Shown here: positions 24,390 to 37,981 of the stretch, in pieces
How the letters are laid out: every line of letters begins with the position of its first letter
Numbering within the stretch: the first letter of the stretch is position 1
Assembly: GCA_963678705.1 (NCBI GenBank)
Contig: OY783203.1
Span: forward strand, 27,076,535-27,140,534
DNA length: 64,000 bases
From: Panorpa germanica
Lineage: Eukaryota; Arthropoda; Insecta; Mecoptera; Panorpidae
Direction: 5' to 3'
Translations under genes and position numbers: made by a program
Notes under the pieces: generated by a model
Seen by the model: only the letters and a program-made list of their open reading frames with translations
Told to the model about the DNA's origin: nothing
Database searches by the model: none

Positions 24390-25086
24390 GTAGATACTTG
24401 ATAGCTCAGAAGTTCAGTTTTGAAATGAATTACTAAATTCAAATAATTCAGACTGCGAACTGGACATACGCAATTAACGCATCAACATTTAATGAATAAA
24501 ACTACAGTTCCACAATGTGGCAACTGTCAGACGCAAATGACAGTCTATCATCTCCTAGTAACCCATCCACAATAAGTTAAGGTGGAAAACGCATGTCAAA
24601 AAGAAAAAGGAAGAATTGTACGACGCTCTGAACTAAACATTGAAAACAAGCTGCTTATATACTCAAGTGCTAAAGCCAGTGTGGACGTATGGAGTGCAAC
24701 TCTGGGGTTGCACCAAGAAAAAGAACATTAAAGAAATACAAACGATGTTAAATAAGTTAAGAGATCGAAGATATATAGGTATTCGGTGGCTCAGATAAAT
24801 TTCAGTTTTGAAAGGAAGTACTAAATTTAAATAAATCAGACTGCGAGCTGGACATACCAACTTGACGCATCAGCATTTAATGAATAAAACTACAGCTCCA
24901 CATTGCAACAACTGTCAGACGCAAATGACAGTCCATCATTTCCTAGTAACCTGCTCGCAATATCAAGCTCAACAAACCAAACACAGCATCATTGGTGAAG
25001 CAAAGGAGATGCTTGCAGGCAATCAAGAAAAAATTCAAAAAGTGCTCGAGTTTCTAACTGATATAAACTTATTGAATCAAATTTAA
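24390..25086 (+). pseudogene. LINE 3' fragments, partly duplicated
   Basis: Two related pieces lie in tandem. The first (about 24395-24610) and the second (about 24750-24990) both read through a stretch encoding NKTT(V/A)PQCGNCQTQMTV-like residues. The second is open at 24862-25086 and encodes a zinc motif, CNNCQTQMTVHHFLVTC, with a natural C-terminus. Between them, 24655-24780 encodes LKPVWTYGVQLWGCTKKKN, the reverse transcriptase thumb motif typical of Jockey-type LINEs, followed by an in-frame stop. The polymerase core is missing. Confidence 0.7.
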
Positions 25087-25089
25087 CCA

Positions 25090-25806
25090 AAACAAAATAA
25101 CTTCAGGCGAACATGATCTTGATGTTGAAAACAGTTCACTTCTAAATAATTTTCTTTTTTTAATTTAAATGAAATGTATTTTGTGAAATTGCTGAGTACT
25201 CAGCAATCAGGTTCACGTGAACCTTGAAATATTTTGATAAGTAAGAGTCCACGTTTATTAAAATAAGCACCCATATGAATTGAAATAGATTCACTAAACA
25301 CAATGATTCAATGTTTATATCTATAAAAGCGATGGGATTACACAGAATATTTTCATTTCCTAATTACGCCACTGTACACAACTGTTACGCAATAAACATG
25401 ATATTATTATTTTCGCTGTAGGTGCATTTAAACGTTTGACAAACGTATATGCTACGTAACAACTAGTTCGTGTTTACTGGATATATACTACAATAATATC
25501 AGTTTTAATTACAATATAATTCAGAACTTAGTTCGCTAGCATATCGTATCAAAGATATGGGAATCATAAAACTAATAATTTGCAGTAGAAATACTTTGAA
25601 AATTACTGAAACTTGTTGGTTATTTTGAAGTATCATAATTCATATTGTTGCAATATTACACGTCGTAGTTCCGGGTTGGCGTTCTTCCTCTCCGGCTCTC
25701 GTCTTTCATTAGAGCACAGGTTTCCAAACTACCGGTCCTGGTAGTATTTCCAGAGCAACTAACAGGCACCGTCATCTTGGGAAAATGGTGACTAAAAACT
25801 ATATTC
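25090..25806. other. No gene recognised
   Basis: AT-rich DNA; the only open stretches overlap the neighbouring foldback element. Confidence 0.35.
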
Positions 25807-26311
25807 TTAGGCCCACCGCACACGAGGTGATTGCTTGCAAACCTTAGCCCCGAATCTGCCCGAACTGAATGAGAATGGAACTGTGTTGTTAGTGAGAGAA
25901 CAAACGAGTATACGAGTGAAAACACAAGGCACGAATGAAACTAAACTGGGAGTCGAGCCGTGTTCCGTAACTATAGAATTTTTAACAATAGCATAAGAGG
26001 GGATTCTATTGTATCGTATTTGTTTGTATGTATGTATTTAAATACTTTTCAATAGTATTCGTGCACATCTCTGTTGATAATGTCCTCATCAAAAGCATGC
26101 AACCAACAATGCCCTGCGACCGAGAAATTTACTCGCTGCTAACGTACTCAAAACCAGTTTGAAATCAGTTTAGTTACGTTCGTGCCGTGTGTTTTCTGTC
26201 ACTCGTATACACGTTTGTTCTCACACTAACAACACAGTTGCATTCTCATTCGGTTCGGGCAGATTCGGGGCTAAGGTTTGCAACCAGTCGGCTCGTGTGC
26301 GGACGCCCTTA
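25807..26311. mobile_element. Foldback element with inverted arms of about 130 bp
   Basis: The left arm (25807-25935) and right arm (26185-26311) are reverse complements: TAGGCCCACCGCACACGAG on the left mirrors CTCGTGTGCGGACGCCCTTA on the right. Inner blocks include CAGATTCGGGGCTAAGGTTT and CACTAACAACACAGTT. The spacer of about 250 bp has no coding capacity. An open frame of 89 codons on the minus strand is produced by the arm and is not a gene. Confidence 0.7.
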
Positions 26312-26565
26312 GTAGAGTAAACTTATAGAGGACACAATTTTGCACAACTTTTATTATCGGGAAAATACGTTATCGAACCATGCATTTTGAGTAGGCAGCG
26401 ATTTTTTTTTCTCACTAATGATTGAAAAGTTTGTGTACCCCTGCGCTAGAGTGAACTTAAACAGAAACTAAAAGCACTACTTAAAGGAAACTTGAGAAAC
26501 TCGAAATACTCGCAAGGGTGGAACACCTGGCTTATAGTTAAGTTGTTTGCCCATGCCCCCGATTA

Positions 26566-26600
26566 CCGACTGCCGACTGCCGACTGCCGACTGCCGACTG
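26566..26600. repeat. Minisatellite, five copies of CCGACTG
   Basis: Five exact head-to-tail copies of the 7-mer CCGACTG. Confidence 0.9.
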
Positions 26601-26605
26601 CCGCC

Positions 26606-27472
26606 TTCTACCATTTGACCGAAGAATAGAGAATGGAAATGTTGAATAGAGAATGACGTACTAAAATTATAGGTACTTTTGCTAATTGTTAAATTTCCAC
26701 CCACATCGAGTAACGCGAAGGAACGATAATGAGAACTTAACAGAAAACAGGAAAATAGAATTCTTGAATTTGAGTTATTGTAGCTCCGTCTCCGCTACTA
26801 CCGTTAATAAATAATTCATTGAAATAGAGTTTAATTATTTATAAATGAGCTCTGAGCAGGTTTCGAGTGCCATAGAAAAACAATAAAATACAGATTAGCT
26901 TCTCTTTAGAATGTGCAAGTATATTAATTAAAATAAACTGAAGTAAAAGTAAGAACTGTTCAGTACAAAACATAAGATATGTCTCTGCTGACATTCCAAT
27001 ATTATAATGTATTGTTGTCTCTGGTAGAAGCTACACGCAGGGCAATATTACTGGGGTTTGGTGTGTACGGCGGAGCCATATGGCAAGCAAGTTAGTCGTG
27101 TTCTGGCCTTTGCACTGGCAAGCATCATGATTCGCAACCATTTTGCATTATAAGATTTTGGTTAAAGTTATTTAATAAAAGTGTAAATTAATTTTATCGT
27201 TGAATATTTGAATAAATTATTCAATCTATTTTACTCGCATGGTTTTATTTCGTACAATAACAGTTAAACGAAGTAAAGGCGAATGCTTCAACAACGGGTA
27301 GAAGCGGTATTATACACCGAGAGTGTTATGCTTTCAGACCAGCGGTATATTTTCTAGGTTATTATAAAGAAAATATAATCATACAGGGGTGGGCGCTCGA
27401 AGTGTTACCAATTTAACGCTGTTATAGCAACCAAACGGCTAAAGCCGCCCTCAGAGGATGCGGTGAACGTTT
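26606..27472. other. No gene recognised
   Basis: AT-rich DNA without identifiable features. Confidence 0.35.
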
Positions 27473-27473
27473 G

Positions 27474-27582
27474 ATTCAAATATTGGAAGATTGACATGGC
27501 AAGTTTCCTACTACACGGTGGAACAAATATTTGATCCGAATGAATTATTTATTTTATTAATTTGTTGATATTATTGACACAG
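27474..27582. repeat. Dispersed repeat, copy 1
   Basis: About 105 bp (containing GGAAGATTGACATGGCAAGT and CACGGTGGAAC) recurs at 35368-35470 in the same orientation, ending with TTAATTTGTTGATATTATTG in both places. The family is unknown. Confidence 0.6.
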
Positions 27583-28261
27583 GTCAATAGACCGACAACA
27601 GCTTGAACTTCTTCCAACGTGAACGTTGGACACGTGGCATTGTTCGGTACCGGCTTAATGACAGCGCGGTCATTCTTTGACAAGCATCAGTCTGTTATAT
27701 TGTTTACAAACCTACAGAAGCATATCGCTTTACGTCGCAGTTAAGAAAAGTTATCGAAATGGAATTCAGAAATTCATCTGGAAAATCGCAACCAGCCATT
27801 GTTAATGAGCTCAATGAATACAATTTTTAAAATGTTGTTACTTAGTTACTTTGTTGCCGATTGTTATTTTAATACTCAGTTAAAGTTCAGTTTTGACATA
27901 GCTTGGATATTGTTAAACTAAATGGTCGGAATGTAATGAAATTTTAATACATAGCGCTTATAGGTTGGTACTATCTAAAAATAAATAAGGATTTCTTATT
28001 AGTAGTGCCATCTATATGCCATCCTATGAACTTATTGACCAGTATGAATCGCTAAGCAGTTTTTTTAATATATCCGTGAATATAATCTTATTCAAAAGTT
28101 TAAAAAAAAGAAAGAGTAAATTCTTTAATAATACAAATGGAGCAAACAAATTATTAAATAGCTAAAAAGAATATTATTTATTCTATTAAAATTTACAAAA
28201 ATCTTTTGATGAAAACGTTGTCTTTCGTTACTTTTTAGTTCTGCAAGACACACACACACAA

Positions 28262-28294
<33 letters not shown>

Positions 28295-29284
28295 CACACG
28301 TGAAATATTTGAACTAAAAGGAGTAAGTATAATATTGTATTCCCATAGTGTTTTGTGTTCTCATAACCGTTCCGTACTCATTTAACTTTGTTGGAAGTTT
28401 TTGTTTTAAAATATTTACTAACTTTGAGTGACATAAGTTCTTATTTTACATAACGTCCTTTGATCTAAAATATAAATATTTAACAGCTCATATTTTGCAA
28501 CTTTTATTTCATGAGGGTGTCATTCCGCTTTCGTTAGGCGTTAGGCGCTAGTCGTGAGTCGTGAGGCGTTAGTCGTTAGGTGTCCGATCAAATTCACTTG
28601 AAACTAATAATAAATACGAATATATCTTTTCTCTTTGTATCATCTGAGATGTTTCAAGAGACTGAGGATACCGGTGTTTCGTCAGGGGCCAGGGGTTAGA
28701 AGTCGATGTTTCTCCTCCGCCCCGCATAACGGGTAAAACAAAGTTTAAAAACGAAGTACTGATATACTACATCATAGTAATTGTATGAAATTGAAAAGTT
28801 TGCAGATTTTTTTAAATCTCTGCAGGAGTTGGTTAACTTCTTTTACGTTTACGTCAAAGTATATGTGTTTACAGCAATATTACCAGAAAATACATGTGAT
28901 TATTTCGATATTTCTTCGCCCCTGTAATTCATGGACTTTTCTTTCATAAAGAAAAATTATTGATTTCTTAATAATTTTTAATGCAGTTGTATCCATTAAT
29001 CAATTTTTGCTTGTTCTTGAAGCTGTGCGGACGTTCTTTCTTTTTCGTTCTTCAAATATTCTATAAGTTATTTAATAAAATTGTTTTTAACTACTATTGT
29101 TCATTATTATATTAACAAAAGAAGTGTTTAAAACGAATTGAACTATCGTAAATAATTAAAATAATTGAATTATCGTAAATAATCTAAATCTGTATTTAAA
29201 GTGGAATATAAACCATAGATTATATGATATATATAATATTATATGATATATACTATATGATATAACAAGTGGGTTTCTCCTCAA
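27583..29284. other. No gene recognised; short tandem repeats
   Basis: The stretch contains a (CA)n-type microsatellite at about 28247-28299 and a degenerate tandem of GTTAGGCGTTAGGCGCTAGT type at about 28530-28582. No coding evidence. Confidence 0.4.
28247..28299. repeat. (CA)n microsatellite
   Basis: CA dinucleotides interrupted by single A and T substitutions. Confidence 0.9.
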
Positions 29285-29417
29285 ACTAAATACATAGATA
29301 AATGGTGAATTTCAAAAAACAATGCAGTGCACAATCATTGTTCTGATAATAATAGTGTATTGTATTGAGAATAAATTAAAATCAAATTAAATTAATTGTG
29401 AGCTAATAATTATCAAA

Positions 29418-30616
29418 ATGGTGATCAGAAGTCCGCCGCAATATACAACAGTTTACGGTACCGATAAAGCAAACATCTCTGATAAAACGGACACCATCCC
29501 AGAGACTATACCCCAAAGTGTACAATCTCTATCCAACCGTTGGACAACCGTCCAACACAAGAAAAAACTAAGAAGTCCAGAAGTGCTGAATGCCAGGAAA
29601 CAAACAAAACTAGCCGACTATTGACTGAGTAAACCAATAGAAACCAATAACAGTTTTGAATGCCTGACAGAAGAGGAACTAGGAAACATAGAAACCACAA
29701 ACGAGCGAGTTACCAATGAATCAAACAACACAACCATTATACCCAAACCTCCATCCGTAACAATAGGTAGGAGTGATTCAACTCATTCATACACTGATGC
29801 AAAAAATTACAAGTAATTATACAGTCAAATCCACTAGCTTTGAAAGTTCAAGTTTTTGAGGCCGAACACTTAAAAACACTTATAAAGGAGTTGAATGATA
29901 AGAACACCCCATACCACACCTTCAGACGAAAAAGTGAAAAAACGTTTAGGTTTGTACTAAGAGGCCCAAACCACGGAACAGAGGTGGAAGCAGTAAAATC
30001 AGCGCCCTTGGGTCTTGGCCATGAGGCAGTGAACATTCATAATATAAAACACAGAGTCACCAAATTACCTCTACCTATGTTTTATGTAGACCTAAAAACT
30101 AGTGTAAACAACAAAGAAGTTTACAACATAGAAAAACTTGATTAAAATATTGTTAAATGCGAACCACCACGTACCAAAAGAATAATTCCCCAATGTACAA
30201 GATGTCATGCATTTAGGCATGCTAAAGCATACTGTCGCGAAGTACACAAATGCGTAAAATGTGCGGAGCAACATGAAACAAAAAATTGCTCCCGTAAAAT
30301 AAAAGACAACCTAGTTAAATGCGCTAATTGTGGAGGAAATCACCCTGCAAACTACAGAGGATGTGAAGTACATAAGCAATTGCAACAGAAATTATGGCCT
30401 ACGCTACGTGAAAAGATCAACAATCAAACTCAAGCTCAACCCACCCTAGAAAGCCAAATAAGAAGTGGAGTATCATACGCCCGAGCTCTTAATGATCAAA
30501 TAATACCAACAAGCACCCAATCAGACAGCAATATGGTTAAGCTTGAAGAAATGCTTGCCAGACTCATGGAACAGATGGGGACGATTAAACTATGTTCAAC
30601 CTACTTACCGGCGTAA
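29418..30616 (+). pseudogene. LINE ORF1 (gag-like, CCHC zinc knuckles)
   Basis: The ATG at 29418 opens a frame that stops at about 29622. A frameshift leads to 29840-30142 and, beyond an in-frame TAA, to 30146-30616. The central part (HTFRRKSEKTFRFVLRGPNH) resembles the RNA-recognition-like domain of Jockey ORF1 proteins. Three zinc knuckles follow: CTRCHAFRHAKAYC, CVKCAEQHETKNC and CANCGGNHPANYRGC. In intact elements this protein binds element RNA and forms the ribonucleoprotein particle. At least two stop or frame lesions show that it is dead. Confidence 0.85.
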
Positions 30617-30632
30617 TTAGTAAATTGGCCTA

Positions 30633-32560
30633 ATGACAGTACAACAACAAAACTATAAATTGTCTATTTGGAACGCAAACGGTATACACCAACACTCTCG
30701 GGAACTAAAAACTTTTTTATTTGACCAAGAAGACATAGATATCATGATGGTATCAGAGACCCATTTCACTGAACGGCATTACATTAGTATTCCAAAATAT
30801 AAAATATATCACACTAGACATCCGGATGGTAAGGCACATGGTGGAACTGCAATAATTATAAAAGATTGTATTGCACATCATGAAAGAGAGAAGTTTGCAA
30901 TGGATTATTTGCAGGCCACCAGTATTACTATTGAAAATGAAGTTAGCCCAGTAACATCTTTATTGTCCACCAAAACACAACAACAAGAAGGAACACTACG
31001 TGACCTTTTTTGAAACACTGGGTAACAAATTTGTGGCAGGGGGTGACTATAACGCCAAGCACCCAACATGGGGCTCGAGATTAACTAATCACAAGGGTAA
31101 AGAACTAGTAAAAGCAATGAGTGCTAAAAATTTAAAATCAATTTCAACTTATGATCCAACTTACTGGCCTTCTGACCAAGAAAAAGTTCCGGATGTGATC
31201 GATTTTTGTATCACTGAAGGTGTTGACCCGAAAAAGTATACAGCGGAATACTGCTTGGATTTGTCATCACATCACTTTCCGGTGATTATTACTGTATACG
31301 AAGAAATACGTAAAGAAACTGGGTCATCCTTGCACAATAATAACGAACTAACTGGGATATTTTTAAATCAAAGCTAAATGAGTCAAATTCGTTAAGTATA
31401 ACACTGAAAACTGAACTGGAAATTGAAATAGCTGTAGAACACCTTACCAGAAACATCCAAGAAGCAGCATGGTTTACTACTCCCACGCATAAAGCTATCC
31501 AAGGGAAGAAGAATGATGTGCCCCTACTCATTAAGGAGAAAATAATGGAGAAAAGACATTTACGTAAACAATGGCAACTATGTAAATCACCTGCTAATAA
31601 AAGTAAACTAAATAGAGCAATAAAACACCTAAAGGAATTGATAGTGGAGCACAATAATCAATGTATTCAAGAATACCTTGAAAATTTAACACCATCTGAA
31701 GCTACGGAGTACTCACTGTGGAAAGCTACAAGAAAGATTAAAAGACCAGAAAGACACAACCCTCCTATCAAAGATGATAAAAATAAATGGGCAAGGAATA
31801 ACAAAGAAAAGGCTGCTATGTTTGCTAATCATCTGCAGAAAGTGTTCAAACCGTATCCTTCAGAAACGGCAGCAGAAGAAGAAAATGTTATTTTGGAATT
31901 TCTGGACAACCCTTTCCAAATGGATTTTCCTCATAGAAAAATTGGAATCAAGGAAACTTACGAAACAATAGTAAAAGAAATTGATATTAGGAAATCACCC
32001 GGTTTTGACCTAATCACGGGAAAGATAATATTCGAACTATCTAAGAAATGATGATAAAACTAATTACTCTCATTTTGAATACAATTCTTATAACTAACTA
32101 CTATCCAAGTAGTTGGAAGGTTGCTCAAATAATTATGATTCCGAAACCTGGGAAAAAACCGGAAGAGGTTACTTCCTATAGGCCCATAAGTTTACTGCCG
32201 ATACTATTGAAATTATTTGAAAAAATATACGTTAAGAGGTTAAAATGTATATATATTTAAAAAGCTAAATGATAAAAAGCTAATACCCGAACATCAATTT
32301 GGCTTCCGCAACAAGCACGGTACTATAGAGCAAGTTCATCGGTTGGAGAGTTGGGTTAATAGAGACTTAAATGAAAAAAGATATTGTTCAGCAGCTTTTC
32401 TATATACGTCTTCAATACAAACTGAAAAAAATACTTCCGTACCAAGATTATCAACTATTGAGATCATATATGACTAATGGGCACTTAATGGTTAAAATAG
32501 GTAGCATTAAAAAATATCAAGAAATCAATCATTTTCTTTTTGAAAAAAAAAGTCCATGAA
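30633..32560 (+). pseudogene. LINE ORF2 (endonuclease and partial reverse transcriptase)
   Basis: The ATG at 30633 lies 17 bp past the ORF1 stop. The endonuclease is recognisable by LSIWNANGIHQHSRELK, MMVSETHF (catalytic Glu), GGDYNAKHPTWGSR, PDVIDFCIT and LSSHHFPV (terminal His). Frameshifts occur near 31005, 31375 and 32045. The reverse transcriptase begins with KSPGFDLITGKII, then WKVAQIIMIPKPGKK, SYRPISLLPILLKLFEKI and HQFGFRNKHGTIEQVHR. A stop at 32258 interrupts it. The segment that should hold the first catalytic Asp is deleted, joining SAAFL to an out-of-place YQDYQLLRSYMTNGHLMVK, and the YxDD box is absent. In intact elements this protein nicks the target and copies the RNA. Confidence 0.87.
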
Positions 32561-35365
32561 TTTTTAGAACCCCTTATAAAATCCAAAATAGTTAAGATAT
32601 TTCAAATTTATTAACGCAGTTCGTCTTCTTATAGTTTACTGGATATAACTGTATCAAAAGTTTTCAATGATCCTAAATTTTCTCTAGAAAAAATGTCCAT
32701 GAATTTAAAAAAGGTAGAGTAGAAACCTGAAAAGCATTGATGTTTAAAGTGTAATAAAGCAGTTGCATCAAACCATGAAAGAAAAAACTTTTATTTTTGC
32801 AAAAAACCTATAAATAGAAAAGACAAAAAAACCAGAAAATTGTACATATTTTAAATTTTATTTTAACAGTTTATCAATTTAACGTGTAGCGGATATTACT
32901 CTATTAAAAATTAGACAAAGAAGGAATAAGGATTATCAAACAAATTTTCATCGCTCTAGAAGTTTCTCTTTTTATAACAAACGTATAATACGCACCCATT
33001 GCCAGGCAATGGGGCGAAGAGCTAGTTTTATTTTATAATTATATTAAATAAGCGTAATGAATTAATTAATTCATATTGCACTGCCATTTATACATTTTTC
33101 CTCGAACCATAACCTAGCTTAATAAATAAACAATGTCATCATTAAGATATATTTCTTTTATGAAAAATTTATTTTGTTTGTAGATATAGCTTTTGCTACA
33201 GAGAAATTTTATCAAATATCGCAATCCTTATTTTTGCAACGCTCCCAACCAAGTGGAACGGGAAAAACTGCGGTCGTGAACGTGATTGTTGTGAACGCTT
33301 AGTGGAACGCACCCTAAGTGTTACATAAAGACTTCGTTTTTGATAACAATGTTTAATATAAAGTCTAATAATTTAAGACTAAGAAAATTCTACATAAGGA
33401 ATGTCATATATGGCTCTTTAAATGGAAACAGAGATGCAGAAATGTCAGGTGCAAAAGAAAATGACCTTTAAAATAATAAATATTGTATAAAAAGGGGCTT
33501 CTTTTTAAAACATTTAAATGCCAGCAAGTTACAAGATTCATCCAATCGGGATCCTGCATCTAACATATTTGTTTAATATAGCCGTGCGCCAGTACTTACG
33601 AAATCTTGTTCCTAAAATACAGGCAATATGGTAGTGGAATAATTAATGGATAATGCTTGACTTTATGAAATGACTTTTCGCTTAGTGCTGTCGCCAGGGG
33701 CGCATAAAGCCTGTATCTGACAAGGGTCCTAGAGCTACTGGTGCTAGGGCAAGTTCGTAATTACAAAAGAACTTTCTTTTTAAATATTTATTTGAGTGCA
33801 TCAACTTTCGATAGTTATTAGCACTTAAAACAATATATACATTTATCTCAGCTTTCAAACATCTGCTTCAGTCATATTACAGTTTTGTTTATGTGATGAA
33901 TACTTGGAGCATTGAAGAATAATATGATTTACTGTTAGTGGGTGTCGGTTCTTTACGGTTAGTGGTGTCGGTTTATGGGTTTATTGTTGTCACATTTTAT
34001 ATCTAAATATAGGTTTAGATAAATTACAGGAACCAAAAGTAAGTAGATGCTGAACATACCTACTAATCTCATTAATATAATTCAATTCCTAATTGCAGAT
34101 AATACATATGACCAATTAGAACTTAACAAACAAGTATTGTGTATTTGTTTTTATTTAATTTATTTAACATCGGGTATATTTCCGGTACTATGAACCATAT
34201 TATGAATACATGCTTCTACGGTACAGTCAGTGGTGTATTAATAAACATTACAGTAGAACATTTCAGTTATGTGAAAGTGTGCCAACCTGACTACATCCTA
34301 CTACAAAAGTCGCATGTTGCAAATAGTCGGTTCCAGTGTTGTTCGATGCAACTTCTAAGTGCTTCGTTATTTTTACAGCTGATTTAGTCCGCCCCTGCTT
34401 TTCACAGTTTATTATTACCCCAAACCACTTCGGAATTTACTACTTTAATTACTCGAAACTTTACCGATGTAAACTATGGCGCTCCTTGCAACTCATGAAC
34501 TAAAACCAGCAGCGAACTTTCAGCGGTGAAGCTTTCATTTCGAACTCAATTAGCGACACTTATTTAAAATTGTTTTTTTTATTTTAAAAGTGTCAAAACG
34601 ACGCGTAACAAATCGTTCCTGCAATTAATGTCTATTATGCGTTTAATGGGCGATGGTATCCCAGCACCACAACCACCAGTACCAGTACCAGCACCAGCAC
34701 CACCATTATAGAGGGTAGAGGGTGTTTACCCCCCGTAGGTGGTACTTGGGGTGACCACCAGGGGTGTTAATGTCATTCTCACAATTTCATCATTAGTTAC
34801 AGGAAACTTGGTAGAATTTTATCTAATATTAGCTATTTAAATATCCCTCTGATAAATACCACAAGGAATCAGGGGACCGAAAAAATCAATTACATCAGCA
34901 CCATTAGGCAGTCGGATGTATTAATCATGCCGCCAGTTACTTACTCGTTACCATGGGCGTCTGAAGCGGGAAGAAAACAAGGCACTTCGTTCCTCTGTCT
35001 TAGGTAGAAAGAATCTAAGAGTTTGCAATAATGCCATTCCTTGTAGATTCTACAAACTTATACTTTATGTCTACGCCAAGAAAAAAATTTATGCGTACGC
35101 CTATGCTTGGAACACATACATGACGGAATTATAACGCCAGCTACTTGACAAAAGAATTTTATAAGGAGAAAGTTCATTTTGATTTAGTCGGATGATTAGA
35201 AGGCAAGCGCCTCCCTAGTCAATATGTACATATAAGGCGAAAGGGTGATTTTCTTGCTCTCGCATAAGGACAGAAGACATTTTGTACGAATATTGTGAAG
35301 CGAAAATATTTTCAGACCTTCTTAGCAACGGCAAAGAAAGAGGTTACCACGGTTAAGAAAGAGGC
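32561..35365. other. No gene recognised
   Basis: AT-rich DNA. A degenerate ACCAGT/ACCAGC tandem lies at about 34674-34706. A weak inverted pair (ATGGGCGT near 34953, ACGCCTATGC near 35095) might mark a short MITE but is too weak to call. Confidence 0.35.
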
Positions 35366-35367
35366 GT

Positions 35368-35470
35368 TCAAATATTGGAAGATTGACATGGCAAGTTTCC
35401 TACTACACGGTGGAACGAATGTTTGATGTGAATAATTTATTTATTTTATTAATTTGTTGATATTATTGAC
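35368..35470. repeat. Dispersed repeat, copy 2
   Basis: Matches 27474-27582 with few changes; see that entry. Confidence 0.6.
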
Positions 35471-37981
35471 ACTGACACTGTTTAAGAAAAACTTTCAAGT
35501 AAATAAAGAAACTTTCAAGTATAAAACTTTCCTTTGTTGGACGGTTCGTACAGCAGTGCATGACATGTGGATCAAGTGTGTTGTGGGGATAGAAAAAAAA
35601 CTTCCTTCCATCATGAACGTTGGACACACTTAGTTCCAGCATCGGCCACACGTTGCGTCCAATGATGTGGAAGGTGTTCCTAGCATCGTTTGGTACGACC
35701 TTTACCGTTATTTCTCTTTAAATCTTTCTCTCCTTTAAGATACCGTTCGTTTAAGTAGCTTGGTGAATGCTGCTCTAGTGGAAACGTGGCTTTACATAAC
35801 AAAGTCGGGGCTGTTGAACTTGGTAATGTTGGTTAGGGGCGGGTTTGTTCACAATGTCACTTGTCGTCTACACATTTTCAATATTTTGGTCGCCCTGCAA
35901 TTGATATATTATCCTAGATGTCATATTCAGCTGCGGTTGACATACTCGTATTCACCAGGCCGATACGAAAATAGAGAATAAGGTTATACTCGTATATAAT
36001 ACTGTCTCCGTCTATACGGTCTACTCTAACCAATCCCGCTTATTTTAGTATAGTTGCTAAAGGTTGCTGATCATAAATATAAACATAAAATTTTAATAGT
36101 TGTTTCAATTGTTTCTCATATAAAGAGTTCTGTTTAACGGTTTATTGATTTTATATTTATATATTCCACAAAATGGCAAAACCACTCAAGCTCAAATGAT
36201 CGGAATTAGGTAGTGCACTTATGGTAAGTTATATTTTTTTCGTTTGCGTTACGTTTATTTCTACATTCCGATTAATAATGTTACTTGGATACCGTCTTCA
36301 AAACGTTTTCAGTACATTTTTCCCTCTCTCTCTCTCTCTCTCAAAACTCTCTGGAACAAATTAAGCGCATTAGTCAAGGCCTTATTGGTTAATCTAATAC
36401 TGAAAATGTGTTATTAAGCGAGCTTCATGACAGTGTATGTAGTGAGAACTCGTGGCATCTGAATGTTTTATCGTATGAATGTGTTACTGTCACATATCGT
36501 CAGCATTTGAACGATGCTTGCCTTCAAAAAACAAATTGACCTCAGTTGTGGTGTTTTTGTTTAGAAAAGCCTTTTGTTGTTTTTTCTCTCTGGTGTAAAA
36601 CTGGCATTAGATGTTCTCTATGAACATGTACGCACGACAGTGCCTACGTTTACCACCCTTTCCACGGTTTATACGATAAATCCAACGCTGTAGTTAATTG
36701 TCAAAACCTTAAAGGCCTAAGTCTAAGTCAAGTCTAAGTTTTTTAAATCTGCGAAAGAGATAATGCTCACTCGGTTCATCTGACATAAAAATAAACCAAA
36801 TACAACGCCACGATAAAATCATAAGTGACAACAAATGCTATAACAAAATCAGAGTCAAAACAGTCTCTACATGTAAAACACCCTGTAGTTTTTGTATATG
36901 CGTTATATTAGATAATTCGATAGCTTCCCTTGTGGTCAGTATTGTTTTCTGCGTATTGTTTTGCTGCGTATGTATGCTGATCTATTATCATATATTTCCA
37001 TTCAAATTGGTTACGCTGGGCTCTGTATTGTTGCATAATGCATAATACATTTTCCTAGCTGTTATACATTTTATATTTTCAGTATCATAGTCATCCCCAG
37101 TCTCCTCTATCCCCTCCTCGTCTCTTTGTCTGGTGCAACTGATACGTCTGATGGTCTAAACTTACTACACCTAGCTAAACCCAGTCACACTTCACTGTGA
37201 CTCAGTCTGATATAAAATGAATGGGAAAGTAAATGAAAGACACACACAAACAGTAAAGAAACGAAAGAAATGAATTCGAGTTTCGAAAACGTGTGCGTAT
37301 TCGAATGCAACTTCTTGTCAAAGTTTCAAATCAATCGAGCAATTACTGTGTACGTAATACTCGTATATGTAGTACATTTATTTATTTTTTAATGTTTTTG
37401 CCATTAGTCAGTACATTCTTCTGCCTTAAATCATTAAATTGCCTATCATTGTGTTTAATTTCATTTGTAACCCTTATTATATCTAGACATTTTGATTCTT
37501 CCCAAAAGAAAAAATAAAGAAAACATATAAATTTAAACCACTACTGCTTCACTCTTCCTGCTACTCTCACTCCTGTTTCTACTCTGCCATTTCATCTCTT
37601 TCACAAGCTAAGAACTACGGTGCGGAGCTTGTACGGTGCGTCGTGGTATGTTCAGACCTTAATTTGTCTGGTTTATCGGTCATTATGTTATCCATAGAAC
37701 CACAGTCCACTGCGTTATGATTATCATCAGACCCAAAGTTCACGAAATCAACGCATACGGACATGTCGTTACATGCTTGATATCGGTTATTTTTGGGATT
37801 TCTTTATTGGAGCTTATCACACAGCCATTTAAGGCTTAGTAACTAATTTTACTTACAAGGAAAGTTACTCTGGGTAGTTTTTAATCCAGCATTTAACCAA
37901 TCCTCCTTTAACCAAGGGCTCCTGTTACTATGACCTAATATCCATAGTAAAAAATAATATGCGTAGTAAGGTAAAAATTTA
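35471..37981. other. No gene recognised
   Basis: AT-rich DNA. A (TC)n run occupies about 36323-36342. A remnant of the TTTCACACC-ended family (CTCTCTGGTGTAAAACTGGC) lies at about 36585-36610. Confidence 0.4.

Larger units (their letters stand above)
29285..32560 (+). mobile_element. Jockey-like non-LTR retrotransposon, decayed
   Basis: Contains, in order, a gag-like ORF1 with three zinc knuckles, an apurinic-type endonuclease and the start of a reverse transcriptase, all in the plus direction and broken by several frameshifts and stops. The 3' part of the reverse transcriptase and the 3' end are missing; recognisable coding stops at about 32560 inside unrelated AT-rich sequence. Confidence 0.85.

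Noticed and set aside
25656-25925. 89-codon minus-strand frame
   Set aside because: Overlaps the foldback arm and is explained by it.
31289-31654. 121-codon minus-strand frame
   Set aside because: Antisense shadow of the LINE ORF2.
34953-35108. Possible MITE with ATGGGCGT-type ends
   Set aside because: The terminal match is under 10 bp and there is no target duplication.
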